Assembly (NCBI GenBank): GCA_002084425.1
Contig: NBLN01000016.1
Coordinates: 1 to 64,000, forward strand
Reading direction: 5' to 3'
Length of the DNA stretch: 64,000 nucleotides
Origin: Desulfobacteraceae bacterium 4572_130
GTDB taxonomy: Bacteria; Desulfobacterota; Desulfobacteria; Desulfobacterales; Desulfobacteraceae
Shown: in pieces, positions 36,161 to 44,832 of the stretch
Layout of the letters: each line of letters opens with the position of its first letter
How positions within the stretch are numbered: position 1 is the stretch's first letter
Position numbers and translations under genes: made by a program
Notes under the pieces: model-generated
The model's database searches: none
The model's input: only the letters and a program-made list of their open reading frames with translations
Told to the model about the DNA's origin: nothing

Positions 36161-37110
36161 TTTTTTATATTATTAAGTTTTTCATAGGCCTGAATTATTT
36201 TTGAAACAAGTTTGTGTCTTACAATATCCCTTCTATGAAAATAAATAAATTTTAATCCTTTGATATGTATTAAAATATTTTTTGCTTCCACAAGACCTGA
36301 CTGTTTGCCTGAAGGTAAATCAATCTGAGTAATATCACCTGTAATAATTGCCTTTGAGCTGTATCCTAGACGAGTAAGAAACATTTTCATTTGTTCTGAT
36401 GATGTATTCTGAGCTTCGTCAAGCACAACAAATGAATTATTTAAAGTCCTGCCACGCATAAATGCAAGAGGAGCAACTTCAATGATGCCTTGAACAATTA
36501 ATTCCTTTGTTTTTTCAAAACCTAACATATCATAAAGAGCATCATAAAGAGGTCTTAAATATGGATTAATTTTTTCTGATAGATCGCCTGGTAAAAAACC
36601 TAGGGTCTCGCCTGCTTCAACAGCAGGTCTTGTTAAAACAATTCTGTTGGTTTCACCCTTAGTAAGTGCAGCTACAGCAATGGCCATGGCAAGGTATGTT
36701 TTTCCTGTTCCTGCAGGTCCCAGGGAAAATATAATGTCATGTTTTCTTGAAGCATCAATATATTTTTTTTGATTAAAATTTCTTGGGGTAATAGCTTTTT
36801 TTTTTGCTGTTACAAATATAGTGTCAAAAAAAATATTTTTAAGCTGACAAGTGTCATCAGCTTTTAATGCCTTTACTGCAGAATCAATATCAGCTGGGTA
36901 AAGTGAAAAATTTTTATTAATCAATTCATATAATTGTGTTAAAATTTTTTCTACTAGAATAATTTTATTATTATCGCCTTGAAGATTAACACTATTTCCC
37001 CTAACATCAATTTTTACTTTGGATAGTTCTGCTATTCTTGTAAGATTACTATTATGAGATCCAAAAAGTTCTTTTACAAAATCAATATTATCAAATGTTA
37101 TACTTTTCAT
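36157..37110 (-). CDS. PhoH family ATPase
   Basis: About 317 residues: a KH-like N-terminal segment and a P-loop domain with LGPAGTGKTYLAMA (Walker A), FLPGDLSEKINPYLRPLYDAL and VVLDEAQNTS (Walker B). PhoH proteins are RNA-linked ATPases, often beside ybeY. The ATG at 37110 is preferred over an upstream start because MKSITFDN fits the family. Confidence 0.92.
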   Translation of the reverse strand: MKSITFDNIDFVKELFGSHNSNLTRIAELSKVKIDVRGNSVNLQGDNNKIILVEKILTQLYELINKNFSLYPADIDSAVKALKADDTCQLKNIFFDTIFVTAKKKAITPRNFNQKKYIDASRKHDIIFSLGPAGTGKTYLAMAIAVAALTKGETNRIVLTRPAVEAGETLGFLPGDLSEKINPYLRPLYDALYDMLGFEKTKELIVQGIIEVAPLAFMRGRTLNNSFVVLDEAQNTSSEQMKMFLTRLGYSSKAIITGDITQIDLPSGKQSGLVEAKNILIHIKGLKFIYFHRRDIVRHKLVSKIIQAYEKLNNIKK

Positions 37111-37214
37111 AACTCTTAAATTGCACTCTATCAATTGAAAGGTCAATAAAAAATCTTGACTGAAAAACAAAAATCTTAAATAATTTTTTTAAAAAATAAA
37201 AAAATGGAGACCAT

Positions 37215-37721
37215 ATGAACAGTATTGATATAATTATAATTGTCATTATTTTGTTTTGCATAATAAGAGGATTTTTCAGAGGCTTTATTAAAGAAATTTC
37301 TTCAATAGCAGGCATTTTTATTGGATTTTACGGAGCCTATTCTTATTATAATATTTTATCATCATATCTTGAAATATGGATAACAAATTATATTTATAGA
37401 AACTTTATTAGTTTTTTAATAATTTTCTGTGTCTTGCTTATTGCTGTAAATTTTATTGGTATTTTAATAAGGTATTTTTCAAAACTCATGTTACTAGGAT
37501 GGATTGGAAGGTTGTGTGGAATGTGCCTTGGTGCTTTAAAAGGTCTTATTATTATATCTATGCTTTTTTTTATTATTACAATATTTTTCCCAAAGGGAAT
37601 AAAAATTGTTGCGCAATCTTGGTCTTATCCATATGTAATAAGTTTTTCTAAAATTATATCTCCAATAATTACAAAAAACATAAAACAAGAATGGCAGGGA
37701 AAACTTAAAAGCTTAAAATAA
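37215..37721 (+). CDS. cvpA: CvpA family membrane protein
   Basis: A 168-residue protein with four hydrophobic segments and the CvpA pattern (RGFFRGFIKEISSIAGIFIG, GRLCGMCLGALKGL). The family was named after colicin V production; its true role is unclear. A GGAGA ribosome binding site precedes the ATG. It is 13 bases upstream of mazG and codirectional. Confidence 0.85.
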   Translation: MNSIDIIIIVIILFCIIRGFFRGFIKEISSIAGIFIGFYGAYSYYNILSSYLEIWITNYIYRNFISFLIIFCVLLIAVNFIGILIRYFSKLMLLGWIGRLCGMCLGALKGLIIISMLFFIITIFFPKGIKIVAQSWSYPYVISFSKIISPIITKNIKQEWQGKLKSLK

Positions 37722-37734
37722 AAATGATAAATTT

Positions 37735-38598
37735 ATGGTGTCATTAGCTTTTAATAGAATTACTATATTAAAAGGACTATTGAAATTGATAAAAATAGAA
37801 AAAAGTAATTTAAAGCAAGATATAGGAAAACTTTTACAAATTATTAAAAAGCTTAGAAGTAAAAATGGATGCCCATGGGATAAAAAACAAACTCCTGAAA
37901 CCATATGGAAATGTCTTGTAGAAGAAGTGTATGAACTTTTGGACGCTATTTGCCATGGTAACCCTGCACATATTTGTGAAGAAACAGGTGATGTTCTTTT
38001 CCAACTTCTTTTTATTATAGAGCTTTATTCTGAAAAAGGATATTTTGATATAGACCAGCTTATTACAAAATCTTCTGAAAAAATGATCCGCCGTCATCCT
38101 CATATATATAAAGGTTTTATAATAAAAAATGAATATGAATTAAAACAAATGTGGGAAACCATAAAAAAACAAGAAAAAGGAGAAGGAGAAAAATCAATTT
38201 TTGATTCAGTGCCCTCTAATATGCCTGCTCTTTTAAGATCTTATAAGATTTCAGAGCGTGCAGTGAATTCAGGTTTTGACTGGGATAATATAACTCAAGT
38301 TTTTAAAAAAGTTGAAGAAGAATGGCAAGAATTCTTAAATGCCCTTGCAAAAAAAAATAAAAAGGAGATATCCATGGAATTTGGAGATGTTCTTTTTACT
38401 ATGGTTAATGTAGCTCGTTTTGCAGGTATTCATCCTGATACTGCATTGGCAATGGCAACAAGCAAATTTGAAAAACGATATAAATATATGGAAAAAAAAC
38501 TTACAAAAAAAAAAGATAATTTAAATAATCTTTCTCAAAAAGAAATTGATATTTTGTGGGAAGAAGCAAAAAAAGCTTTAAAGGAAAATAGCGAATAA
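37735..38598 (+). CDS. mazG: Nucleoside triphosphate pyrophosphohydrolase MazG
   Basis: A two-domain MazG of 287 residues that hydrolyses NTPs and limits ppGpp or damaged nucleotides. N-domain: NGCPWDKKQTPETIWKCLVE and ETGDVLFQLL; C-domain: SGFDWDN and EFGDVLFTMVNVARF. The first 30 or so residues extend past the E. coli protein, so a later TTG near 37786 could be the real start. Its TAA stop begins repeat R6. Confidence 0.92.
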   Translation: MVSLAFNRITILKGLLKLIKIEKSNLKQDIGKLLQIIKKLRSKNGCPWDKKQTPETIWKCLVEEVYELLDAICHGNPAHICEETGDVLFQLLFIIELYSEKGYFDIDQLITKSSEKMIRRHPHIYKGFIIKNEYELKQMWETIKKQEKGEGEKSIFDSVPSNMPALLRSYKISERAVNSGFDWDNITQVFKKVEEEWQEFLNALAKKNKKEISMEFGDVLFTMVNVARFAGIHPDTALAMATSKFEKRYKYMEKKLTKKKDNLNNLSQKEIDILWEEAKKALKENSE

Positions 38599-38679
38599 CT
38601 GCCATATGGCAGATTTATTTTTTGGTTATTAGTCTGCGTTACAAAAAAACATAAAAGAATATTAAGTAATTATAAGTTC
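38597..38679 (+). repeat. 95-bp dispersed repeat, copy R6 (3' end lost)
   Basis: Starts in the mazG stop codon, with the hairpin CTGCC-ATAT-GGCAG. The expected TTCTTTCATATAAA end is replaced by another repeat, a GCTGGAGC hairpin, at 38679. Confidence 0.87.
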
Positions 38680-38704
38680 ATTTCCACGCTGGAGCGTAAA
38701 AATG
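38679..38704. repeat. ACGCTGGAGCGT hairpin repeat
   Basis: CATTTCCACGC and GCGTAAAAATG form an imperfect stem around TGGA. It belongs to the same family as 54194-54219 and truncates repeat R6. Confidence 0.7.
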
Positions 38705-38760
38705 AGACTGTGTAATTAAATAAATTTGTAGGGAAACAAAAAAATATTTAGGGGATACAA

Positions 38761-38802
38761 CATACGGTCATCGCTTGACAATTACGCATCACATATTGTA
38801 TG
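38761..38802. repeat. 42-bp imperfect palindromic motif, copy 2
   Basis: CATAC...GTATG palindromic block upstream of the aldolase gene, with GTCATCGCTTGACA inside and ACATATTGTATG at its end. It shares these parts with 19709-19750. TTGACA (38775-38780) could also be the aldolase promoter -35. Confidence 0.4.
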
Positions 38803-38906
38803 TTATGCTTTATATTATGTAACAATTCATCAAAACAAATAAAAAAAATTTACAGTGGCTTTAAAAATAATTTTTAAAACCACTATTTACGAAAAAAGGA
38901 GATCGC

Positions 38907-40109
38907 ATGAAATCTTTTAAAACTAATTTAGATGATTTTAAAAAAGCTCTTGATAAAGGCAGGCCCCCAAACATAAAAAAACTTTTTCCTAATTCCCAGG
39001 CTTTAATTGTAAGTGGAAAATTCATTGACAGAGCAATGATACAAAAGAAAAAAGCCATGGCTATTGCAGTAAATGGGAGAAACTATTTTGTTTTAAAAGG
39101 TTCACTCATGGCAGCACAAAAAGCCAATGCTGCAATCATTATTGAAATAGCAAAATCTGAAGGCGGAACAAATCCATACTGCCCAACAAATTTCTGGAAC
39201 CTTGCCATGTATGTTGATTATTTGTGTAATCAACTTGGGATAACAGTTCCAGTTGCCATACATGCAGATCATTTTGGAATTAAGAAACCAGAAGAAATTG
39301 CTCAGGCAAAAATTGAAATTCCTTCTGTTTTTGATGCAGGAATTACATCAATTGCTATTGATGCATCTCACATGTCTGACGAAGAAAATCTTTTGGCAAA
39401 TATTGAACTTACTCCGTTTGTTCCTGAATGGGCAGGTCTTGAAACTGAAGTTGGAGAAATAAAAGGTAAACTTGGACTTTCTACTCCTGAAGAAGCTCTT
39501 TATCTTATTCAAGGGCTTAATGAAAAAAATATATTTCCTGACTGGATTGCTCTTAATAATGGAACTACCCATGGAATAGAAACAAGTGATGCAGGCATTG
39601 ATATAAAATTAACAAAACAAATCCATGATGTTCTTTTAAAATATAATATTTCAGGTGCACAACATGGAACTTCTGGAAATAATTCTGAAAGACTTAAAGC
39701 TATTGTATCAGAAACAAAAACAACAAAGGCAAATGTTGCAACAGCCCTTCAAATGATTTCATGGGGAGTTGAAGTTAATGATTATGGTAATGCTATTCTT
39801 GATAATGATGGGGATTTTATTAAAGTACCTAACAAAGGAGTTAATGAAGAAGTTTGGCATGAGATGCTGTCCTATGCAGAAATTAATGGATTAAAAGGTG
39901 GTAATTTTAAAAAACTAAATTTGCCCTTTGAAAATAGACTTCGCAGCCAACCCCCAAAAATAAGAGCAAGAATGGCAAAAGATGTTGAAAATTTTGTATT
40001 TAATTTACTTGTAAATGTATTTAATGCAAAAGATACTGCATCAATTGCTATTGAGGATATCCTTAAAACAGGAAGTTACAATCCAGGTCCTAAAACAGAA
40101 AATCTATAG
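38907..40109 (+). CDS. Class II fructose-bisphosphate aldolase (long form)
   Basis: A 400-residue zinc-dependent aldolase-like TIM barrel. Zinc and active-site segments: VPVAIHADHFGI, IAIDASHMSDEENL, ETEVGEIKGKLGL, ALNNGTTHGIE and SGAQHGTSGNN. This long class II form is common in anaerobes for glycolysis and gluconeogenesis. AAAAGGAGATCGC gives a strong ribosome binding site. It is monocistronic, with a 1.2-kb gene-poor region after it. Confidence 0.88.
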   Translation: MKSFKTNLDDFKKALDKGRPPNIKKLFPNSQALIVSGKFIDRAMIQKKKAMAIAVNGRNYFVLKGSLMAAQKANAAIIIEIAKSEGGTNPYCPTNFWNLAMYVDYLCNQLGITVPVAIHADHFGIKKPEEIAQAKIEIPSVFDAGITSIAIDASHMSDEENLLANIELTPFVPEWAGLETEVGEIKGKLGLSTPEEALYLIQGLNEKNIFPDWIALNNGTTHGIETSDAGIDIKLTKQIHDVLLKYNISGAQHGTSGNNSERLKAIVSETKTTKANVATALQMISWGVEVNDYGNAILDNDGDFIKVPNKGVNEEVWHEMLSYAEINGLKGGNFKKLNLPFENRLRSQPPKIRARMAKDVENFVFNLLVNVFNAKDTASIAIEDILKTGSYNPGPKTENL

Positions 40110-40147
40110 AAGATTATAATAAATAATCATTGTTAAATAAAAATATA

Positions 40148-40339
40148 TTAAGGGTTTGTTAAAGTATAAGTATTTTGTTTATGCGCTCATATTTAGGTTA
40201 GATTTAGTTTGTTTTTAAGCAGAATTTAAAAAAAATAGCAGTAGCTCTATTTTGAAAGTTGAGCCATTAAAAACAAGCTAAAGATAACCTGAATATAAGA
40301 TGTATAAATGTAAATATTTACTTTTTTAACACACCCTAA
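40148..40339. mobile_element. MITE-like element with about 72-bp imperfect terminal inverted repeats
   Basis: The left arm starts TTAAGGGTTTGTTAAA and ends GTTTGTTTTTAA. The right arm starts TTAAAAACAAGCTAAA and ends TTTTAACACACCCTAA. Reverse-complementing one arm aligns it with the other along nearly the whole length, leaving a centre of about 48 bases without an ORF. This is the form of a non-autonomous inverted-repeat element. Confidence 0.65.
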
Positions 40340-40379
40340 GCTTATACAAGCTATTTTTAATTAATAATACCTTTTTTCT

Positions 40380-40856
40380 CAAAGATTACTTCGTTTAAGT
40401 CCTCATCAAAATATGTCACCACTATAACTCTATAACTCTATCAGATATCAGCTTATTAATATCAGACTTGCCTATTAAAATAATACTCCCAATAATTTTT
40501 ATTTTTTTTGTTAAGCATTTTTTTATCGCCTGCAAATACTATCTCTTTTGTATTGAATCTATCAGTTAATTTTATTATCTGATCTTTAACTAAAAGAATC
40601 ATCTGAATGTATTACCTTTAAATACTTCTACTGAAACAGGATATCCTGTCTTATCTATTAAAAAGCCAATAACTGCCATAAGGCAAATATAGTTTTTAAT
40701 TTTTGGTTTGTCTCATAACAAAACATGAAAAAATATTAAGTAGTTATAAATTTTTTCATATAAACTATCTGCTTTTTACCCTTTTTTATCTATGTTATAA
40801 TCATATTCTGCAAGCTTGTTTAGTTCCCTTTCAAAATAAGATGAAGTTATATCGTA
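40380..40856 (-). pseudogene. IS4/IS1634-type transposase remnant
   Basis: The minus strand encodes broken pieces of a DDE transposase: YDITSSYFERELNKLAEYDY and DKKG near 40790-40856, then GFLIDKTGYPVSVEVFKGNT near 40610-40668. Scattered pieces such as VTYFDEDLNEVIF follow, with many stops and frame changes. The 92-base repeat R7 sits in the middle; removing it joins GKKQIV to IGFLIDK in frame. Confidence 0.75.
40671..40766 (+). repeat. 95-bp dispersed repeat, copy R7, inserted in transposase remnant
   Basis: AACT occurs at 40671-40674 and again at 40763-40766. Removing 92 bases between the copies recreates GCCAATAACTATCTGC, whose reverse complement encodes QIVIG in frame with the flanking transposase segments. 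This is direct evidence of insertion with a short target duplication. Confidence 0.88.
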
Positions 40857-41306
40857 AAAAAAATTTTATTTTTTGATGTCTCCTTCCTTTTTTTAATATC
40901 TTTTCTTTAATTGATATTATTTATGCGTTTGAAAGCGTGAAAAAAGTCTTAAATTCCCTTAAAACAAACTCCATATATAAGGTAATACAAAATTATAAGT
41001 ACAACATGTAGCTATTTATTGACAATAATATACTATATGTTGTAGTTGTGCTAACATAATTTATATTTTGTATTAGTTCTTAATTCTAACCTTAATAACT
41101 AATATTTAGTATTTTAATTTTAATTTAATATTAATTATATGAGCATCAAATGTTTCTTTTATAAGTAGGAATTGGCTGAGGCGTCCACTTGGTAGCCTTA
41201 GAATTAACATATAAAAATTTTATGGATAACAAGAAATTACAATTTATGCCATCTGTCAGTATATGATAACCAATGCCCTATTTTAAAAAGAAATGGGAGA
41301 ATAAAC
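40857..41306. other. Gene-poor region upstream of the PLD gene
   Basis: AT-rich sequence without a convincing ORF. A loose inverted repeat (TACAACATGTAG and CTATATGTTGTAG, about 41001-41049) flanks TTGACA and could be a regulated promoter. Confidence 0.4.
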
Positions 41307-42905
41307 ATGGAATTTGCCGAAAAATATGTGCTCCCTTTTGATGGGGAGTTAGGAAAAAGTATATTAAGAAAAAATGACTTTCAAGAGTTGTTTTATCTTC
41401 GCTGGGGAAGAATCCATTTTAATGTGTTTTGGGGACCTGAATTAAATATTAAAATGATTTTAAAAGTGTATCGAAGCAATGGAATCTGTGAACATTTTAT
41501 TGTTGATACAGATCCTTGCGATATTCGCTGGGATGCTCATAAAAGAGTTACGCGGGATTTCTTTATTCATCCATTTCCCCAAAAAAATGGACGAGTGCAA
41601 TCTGTCAAATTTTCTTATATTGTGCACTTTAAGGAAAAATCCATTCCTTCCCAATATGACTATATCTTTATGGATGGGTATCATTTTAATGAGGAACAAC
41701 ACCATAGGCGGAAAATTACTAATGAATGGATTACACCTAATACCTATAGAGCCCATGAATTAGATGCCGACATTTTACAAAGAGATGCGGACTGGTATAA
41801 TTATAATTTTAACTCCTTAGGTCTGATTCCAAAATTTACTAAGGGGTGTCCCTACCATCCCTACCATCCTAAAAAATTTATACATGATCATATTAATAAA
41901 ATGATTTGGAAAAAACATGCAGACCCCCAAGGCTATCACACGATCAAAGTCTGCGTAGATTGTGTTGATGACACTGATTTTATTAATCATCTACTTTATG
42001 CAAGTGAAAACGGAGTTCATGTGCAATGTATTGTTGACTGGCGTAAAATGATGCTTACTAATAGCGAAAACTATGCTCGTCTGAAACGCTCTGGTGTTGA
42101 ATTGCTGGGAGATTTTTGCACTCCTCAAGACCACCCGCTGATTGAAGTTGCCCCTGACATGCATACCAAATTTATTATCTTTGGGGATCAGGATTGTATT
42201 TTAGGATCTTTTAATATTACTTTTGAGCGCTGGTCCGCAAATTGGGAATCTGGAATGACATTCCATTCCTCTGGAGTTTGCCGACTTCTGGATAATATTT
42301 TTCAAAGTGTGCGTGGCGGCTACATTCAAGAATATGGTATTGATCCATTTAGCCATTTTAATCTTTTGTACACATTTGGGCGTCATATAACCCTGAGCGG
42401 CAAATATTATCTTCCCCATCATGCCATTATTTCAGAAATCAACCGTGCACGATATTCTATTAAACTCTGTCTGTTTTTAATCGGAGAATTACAAGGAGAG
42501 CATCATGATAGTGTTATTGATGCATTGATACAAGCTAAATACAGAGGAGTGGATGTGCAATTGCTCTTAAATGGACATTTGGCTCGACAGGGAGATATTG
42601 GAAAAGAATACACTATGAAAGAAGAGTTGAACCGTCCTCTTTTACCTGCAGTTCAGCGTTTGCAGCATGCCGACATATCTGTTGCTTTGGCTTATGGGTG
42701 CAATGATGATCGGATCCCATATTCTCCAATTCATTCCAAATACTGTATTATTGACAATCATATCGTGTTAGAGGGCAGTTTTAATTGGTATAATACCTCT
42801 GTCTTCTCCCATGATTTATTAATCATTGCAGCAAATTCAAACATAGCAAACCCTTATATTTATGAGTTTAATCAAATCCTTAAATTGTTCAGAATTTTCT
42901 TTTAA
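41307..42905 (+). CDS. Phospholipase D-like protein with two HKD motifs and novel N-terminus
   Basis: A 532-residue protein. The C-terminal two thirds carry two PLD catalytic motifs, HTKFIIFGD (His286) with downstream GSFN, and HSKYCIID (His476) with GSFNWYN. Both are complete, so it may act as a nuclease, phospholipase or cardiolipin synthase-type transferase. The first 180 residues, rich in aromatic residues and histidine, match nothing I know. No signal peptide or membrane helix is seen, favouring a nuclease-like role. The DNA is visibly less AT-rich than its neighbours, and the gene lies beside IS debris, pointing to horizontal transfer. Confidence 0.82.
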   Translation: MEFAEKYVLPFDGELGKSILRKNDFQELFYLRWGRIHFNVFWGPELNIKMILKVYRSNGICEHFIVDTDPCDIRWDAHKRVTRDFFIHPFPQKNGRVQSVKFSYIVHFKEKSIPSQYDYIFMDGYHFNEEQHHRRKITNEWITPNTYRAHELDADILQRDADWYNYNFNSLGLIPKFTKGCPYHPYHPKKFIHDHINKMIWKKHADPQGYHTIKVCVDCVDDTDFINHLLYASENGVHVQCIVDWRKMMLTNSENYARLKRSGVELLGDFCTPQDHPLIEVAPDMHTKFIIFGDQDCILGSFNITFERWSANWESGMTFHSSGVCRLLDNIFQSVRGGYIQEYGIDPFSHFNLLYTFGRHITLSGKYYLPHHAIISEINRARYSIKLCLFLIGELQGEHHDSVIDALIQAKYRGVDVQLLLNGHLARQGDIGKEYTMKEELNRPLLPAVQRLQHADISVALAYGCNDDRIPYSPIHSKYCIIDNHIVLEGSFNWYNTSVFSHDLLIIAANSNIANPYIYEFNQILKLFRIFF

Positions 42906-42999
42906 ATAATTGATAAGAAACTTTTTAACTCCCTATAATTATATGAAGACTTTTTACTTGTAACAAAGTAATAAAAAATACCTGAAAAAAGCAATAAAT

Positions 43000-43027
43000 A
43001 ATGCCCTGCCTCAAACGGCCGGGCATT
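43000..43027. terminator. Hairpin terminator between convergent genes
   Basis: AATGCCC(TG)CC and GG(CC)GGGCATT form a GC-rich hairpin, conspicuous in AT-rich surroundings. It lies between the PLD gene and the convergent spermidine synthase-like gene. Confidence 0.7.
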
Positions 43028-43112
43028 AAACTCTAGCTTTGCAATAAAATGAAAATTCCTATACTATTAAAATATAAAAATTTAACCGGGCACTAATAAT
43101 AGCTACATCATA

Positions 43113-44705
43113 TCAATAAATCCCCCAGGAACCTTTATGATAATACTGCAATAATATAGGATCTAAAATTTTATTTGTTTTAATGTCCTTGGCGTCCCTT
43201 GAATCAAATACACCCTTTCCAAAATAAATCATGGATATCATGGCATTGTTGTTTATAAATTTTGTAGTAATATCATTAAAATTAATTGTCTGAGCAATTT
43301 TTTTTAAATTTTTTGTATTTATATCATTTTTTTTTGCCCCTATAATCCAACCCCACTCCCCAAGAGTTGGTATTTGATTGTGATATGGAAGAGTTGTAAA
43401 TCCTGCCTTTTTAATGGTCTTCCAAATACAGAGAAATGCTTTTTTTGCAAAAAATGGACTGGTTGCCTGGGTTACAATAATTCCTCCCTTGGTAAGTCTT
43501 TTTCTAATATCTTCATAAAAACTTTTTGAATAAAGGTGCATAAGATCAATGGAATCTGGATCTGGTAAATCAATAATAATTACATTGTATAATGAAGAAT
43601 CACTTAAAAGAAATTTTGATGCATCATAATTGAATATACTAACTTTGGGATTATTCATTGAACCTTGATTTATCCTAGTAAGAATAGGATTTTTTTTTGC
43701 AAGGTCCGTCATTATTGAATCAATATCCACCAGAGTTATAGCTTTTACTTTTGGATGCTTTAAAACTTCTCTTGCAGCAAGGCCATCACCACCACCCAGT
43801 ATAAGTATTTTTGAACAATCAGATGCAAGTTTCATTGCAGGATGAACAAGAGGCTCATGGTATCTTTCTTCATCATATGTTGAAAATTGTTCATCTCCAT
43901 TAATATAAAGCCAATACCATTTTTTCCACTTAGTAATAACAATTTTTTGAAATTTTGTTTGTCTAGAAAGAACTATTTTATCCTTATATTTTTTCTGCTC
44001 TCCAAAACGAATAATAGGCTTCACCAAAAAGGTAAGAATAATAAGAAAGCTAAGAACACAAACAAATAAAATAAAAATTATTTTTTTTGCTATTATAAAT
44101 TTTTTAAATTTAAAAAAAAGATATGAAGCAACAATAAAATTAATAGTTCCAAGAATAATAGGAGTATAGGTAAGACCAAGAAAGGGAAGGAAAAAAAAAG
44201 CAAAAACAAGACCTCCAATAAGTGAACCAAAATAATCCATTTCCATTATTGAGGAAATATTAAATCTAAGATCTTGAAACTCACTGTTAATACGTGTTGC
44301 CAAAGGAATTTCCATACCAATTAAAATTCCAATGCACATGCTAAAGCAATATATTATAACCCCATTAAATTGAGTAAAACCAGCAAAGGCAATTATACCT
44401 GATGATGAGCAAAAAACAGAAAGAGCAAACTCAGTAATAATAAAACTATCAAAAAGCTTTTTTTTTATATTTCTGCTAATTCTGCTTCCAATGCCCATGG
44501 CAAAAAGCATAAAAGACATTACAATTGTCCACTGAAATATGGCATTGCCTAATAAATAAGTTGCAAGACTTGAAAGAACAAACTCAGCAACTATACCTGC
44601 ACAGCCCGTAGCAAAGAGTGATATTTGAAGGGTTTTATTATAAGAAATGGAGTTCAATATAATATTACAGTTTTTTTTATAGATATGATTTTGAGATCTT
44701 TGCAC
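43113..44705 (-). CDS. Membrane-bound spermidine synthase-like protein
   Basis: A 530-residue protein with about seven N-terminal transmembrane segments (1-210). A cytoplasmic spermidine synthase fold follows, with NGDEQFSTYDE...YHEPLVHPAM, ILILGGGDGLAAREVLKH and VIIIDLPDPDSIDLMHLYS. It could transfer aminopropyl groups, but membrane-fused members are not well characterised. It shares a strand with the DUF350 and lipoprotein genes upstream, an association seen in other genomes. Confidence 0.85.
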   Translation of the reverse strand: MQRSQNHIYKKNCNIILNSISYNKTLQISLFATGCAGIVAEFVLSSLATYLLGNAIFQWTIVMSFMLFAMGIGSRISRNIKKKLFDSFIITEFALSVFCSSSGIIAFAGFTQFNGVIIYCFSMCIGILIGMEIPLATRINSEFQDLRFNISSIMEMDYFGSLIGGLVFAFFFLPFLGLTYTPIILGTINFIVASYLFFKFKKFIIAKKIIFILFVCVLSFLIILTFLVKPIIRFGEQKKYKDKIVLSRQTKFQKIVITKWKKWYWLYINGDEQFSTYDEERYHEPLVHPAMKLASDCSKILILGGGDGLAAREVLKHPKVKAITLVDIDSIMTDLAKKNPILTRINQGSMNNPKVSIFNYDASKFLLSDSSLYNVIIIDLPDPDSIDLMHLYSKSFYEDIRKRLTKGGIIVTQATSPFFAKKAFLCIWKTIKKAGFTTLPYHNQIPTLGEWGWIIGAKKNDINTKNLKKIAQTINFNDITTKFINNNAMISMIYFGKGVFDSRDAKDIKTNKILDPILLQYYHKGSWGIY

Positions 44706-44832
44706 ATTTGAATAAAATTAAGCATTGTGCAAAACTCTCATATAGTTTAAAATTTTTGATTTTAAGGAAAGAATAAATATAAGAATAGGTTTTTCATAAA
44801 AAAGCAGATAAAGAATTTTCACTACACTAGCA

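Noticed and set aside
40148-40339. Rho-independent terminator of the aldolase gene
   Set aside because: The arms are about 72 bases with a large loop and no U-run, which fits a MITE-like element better.
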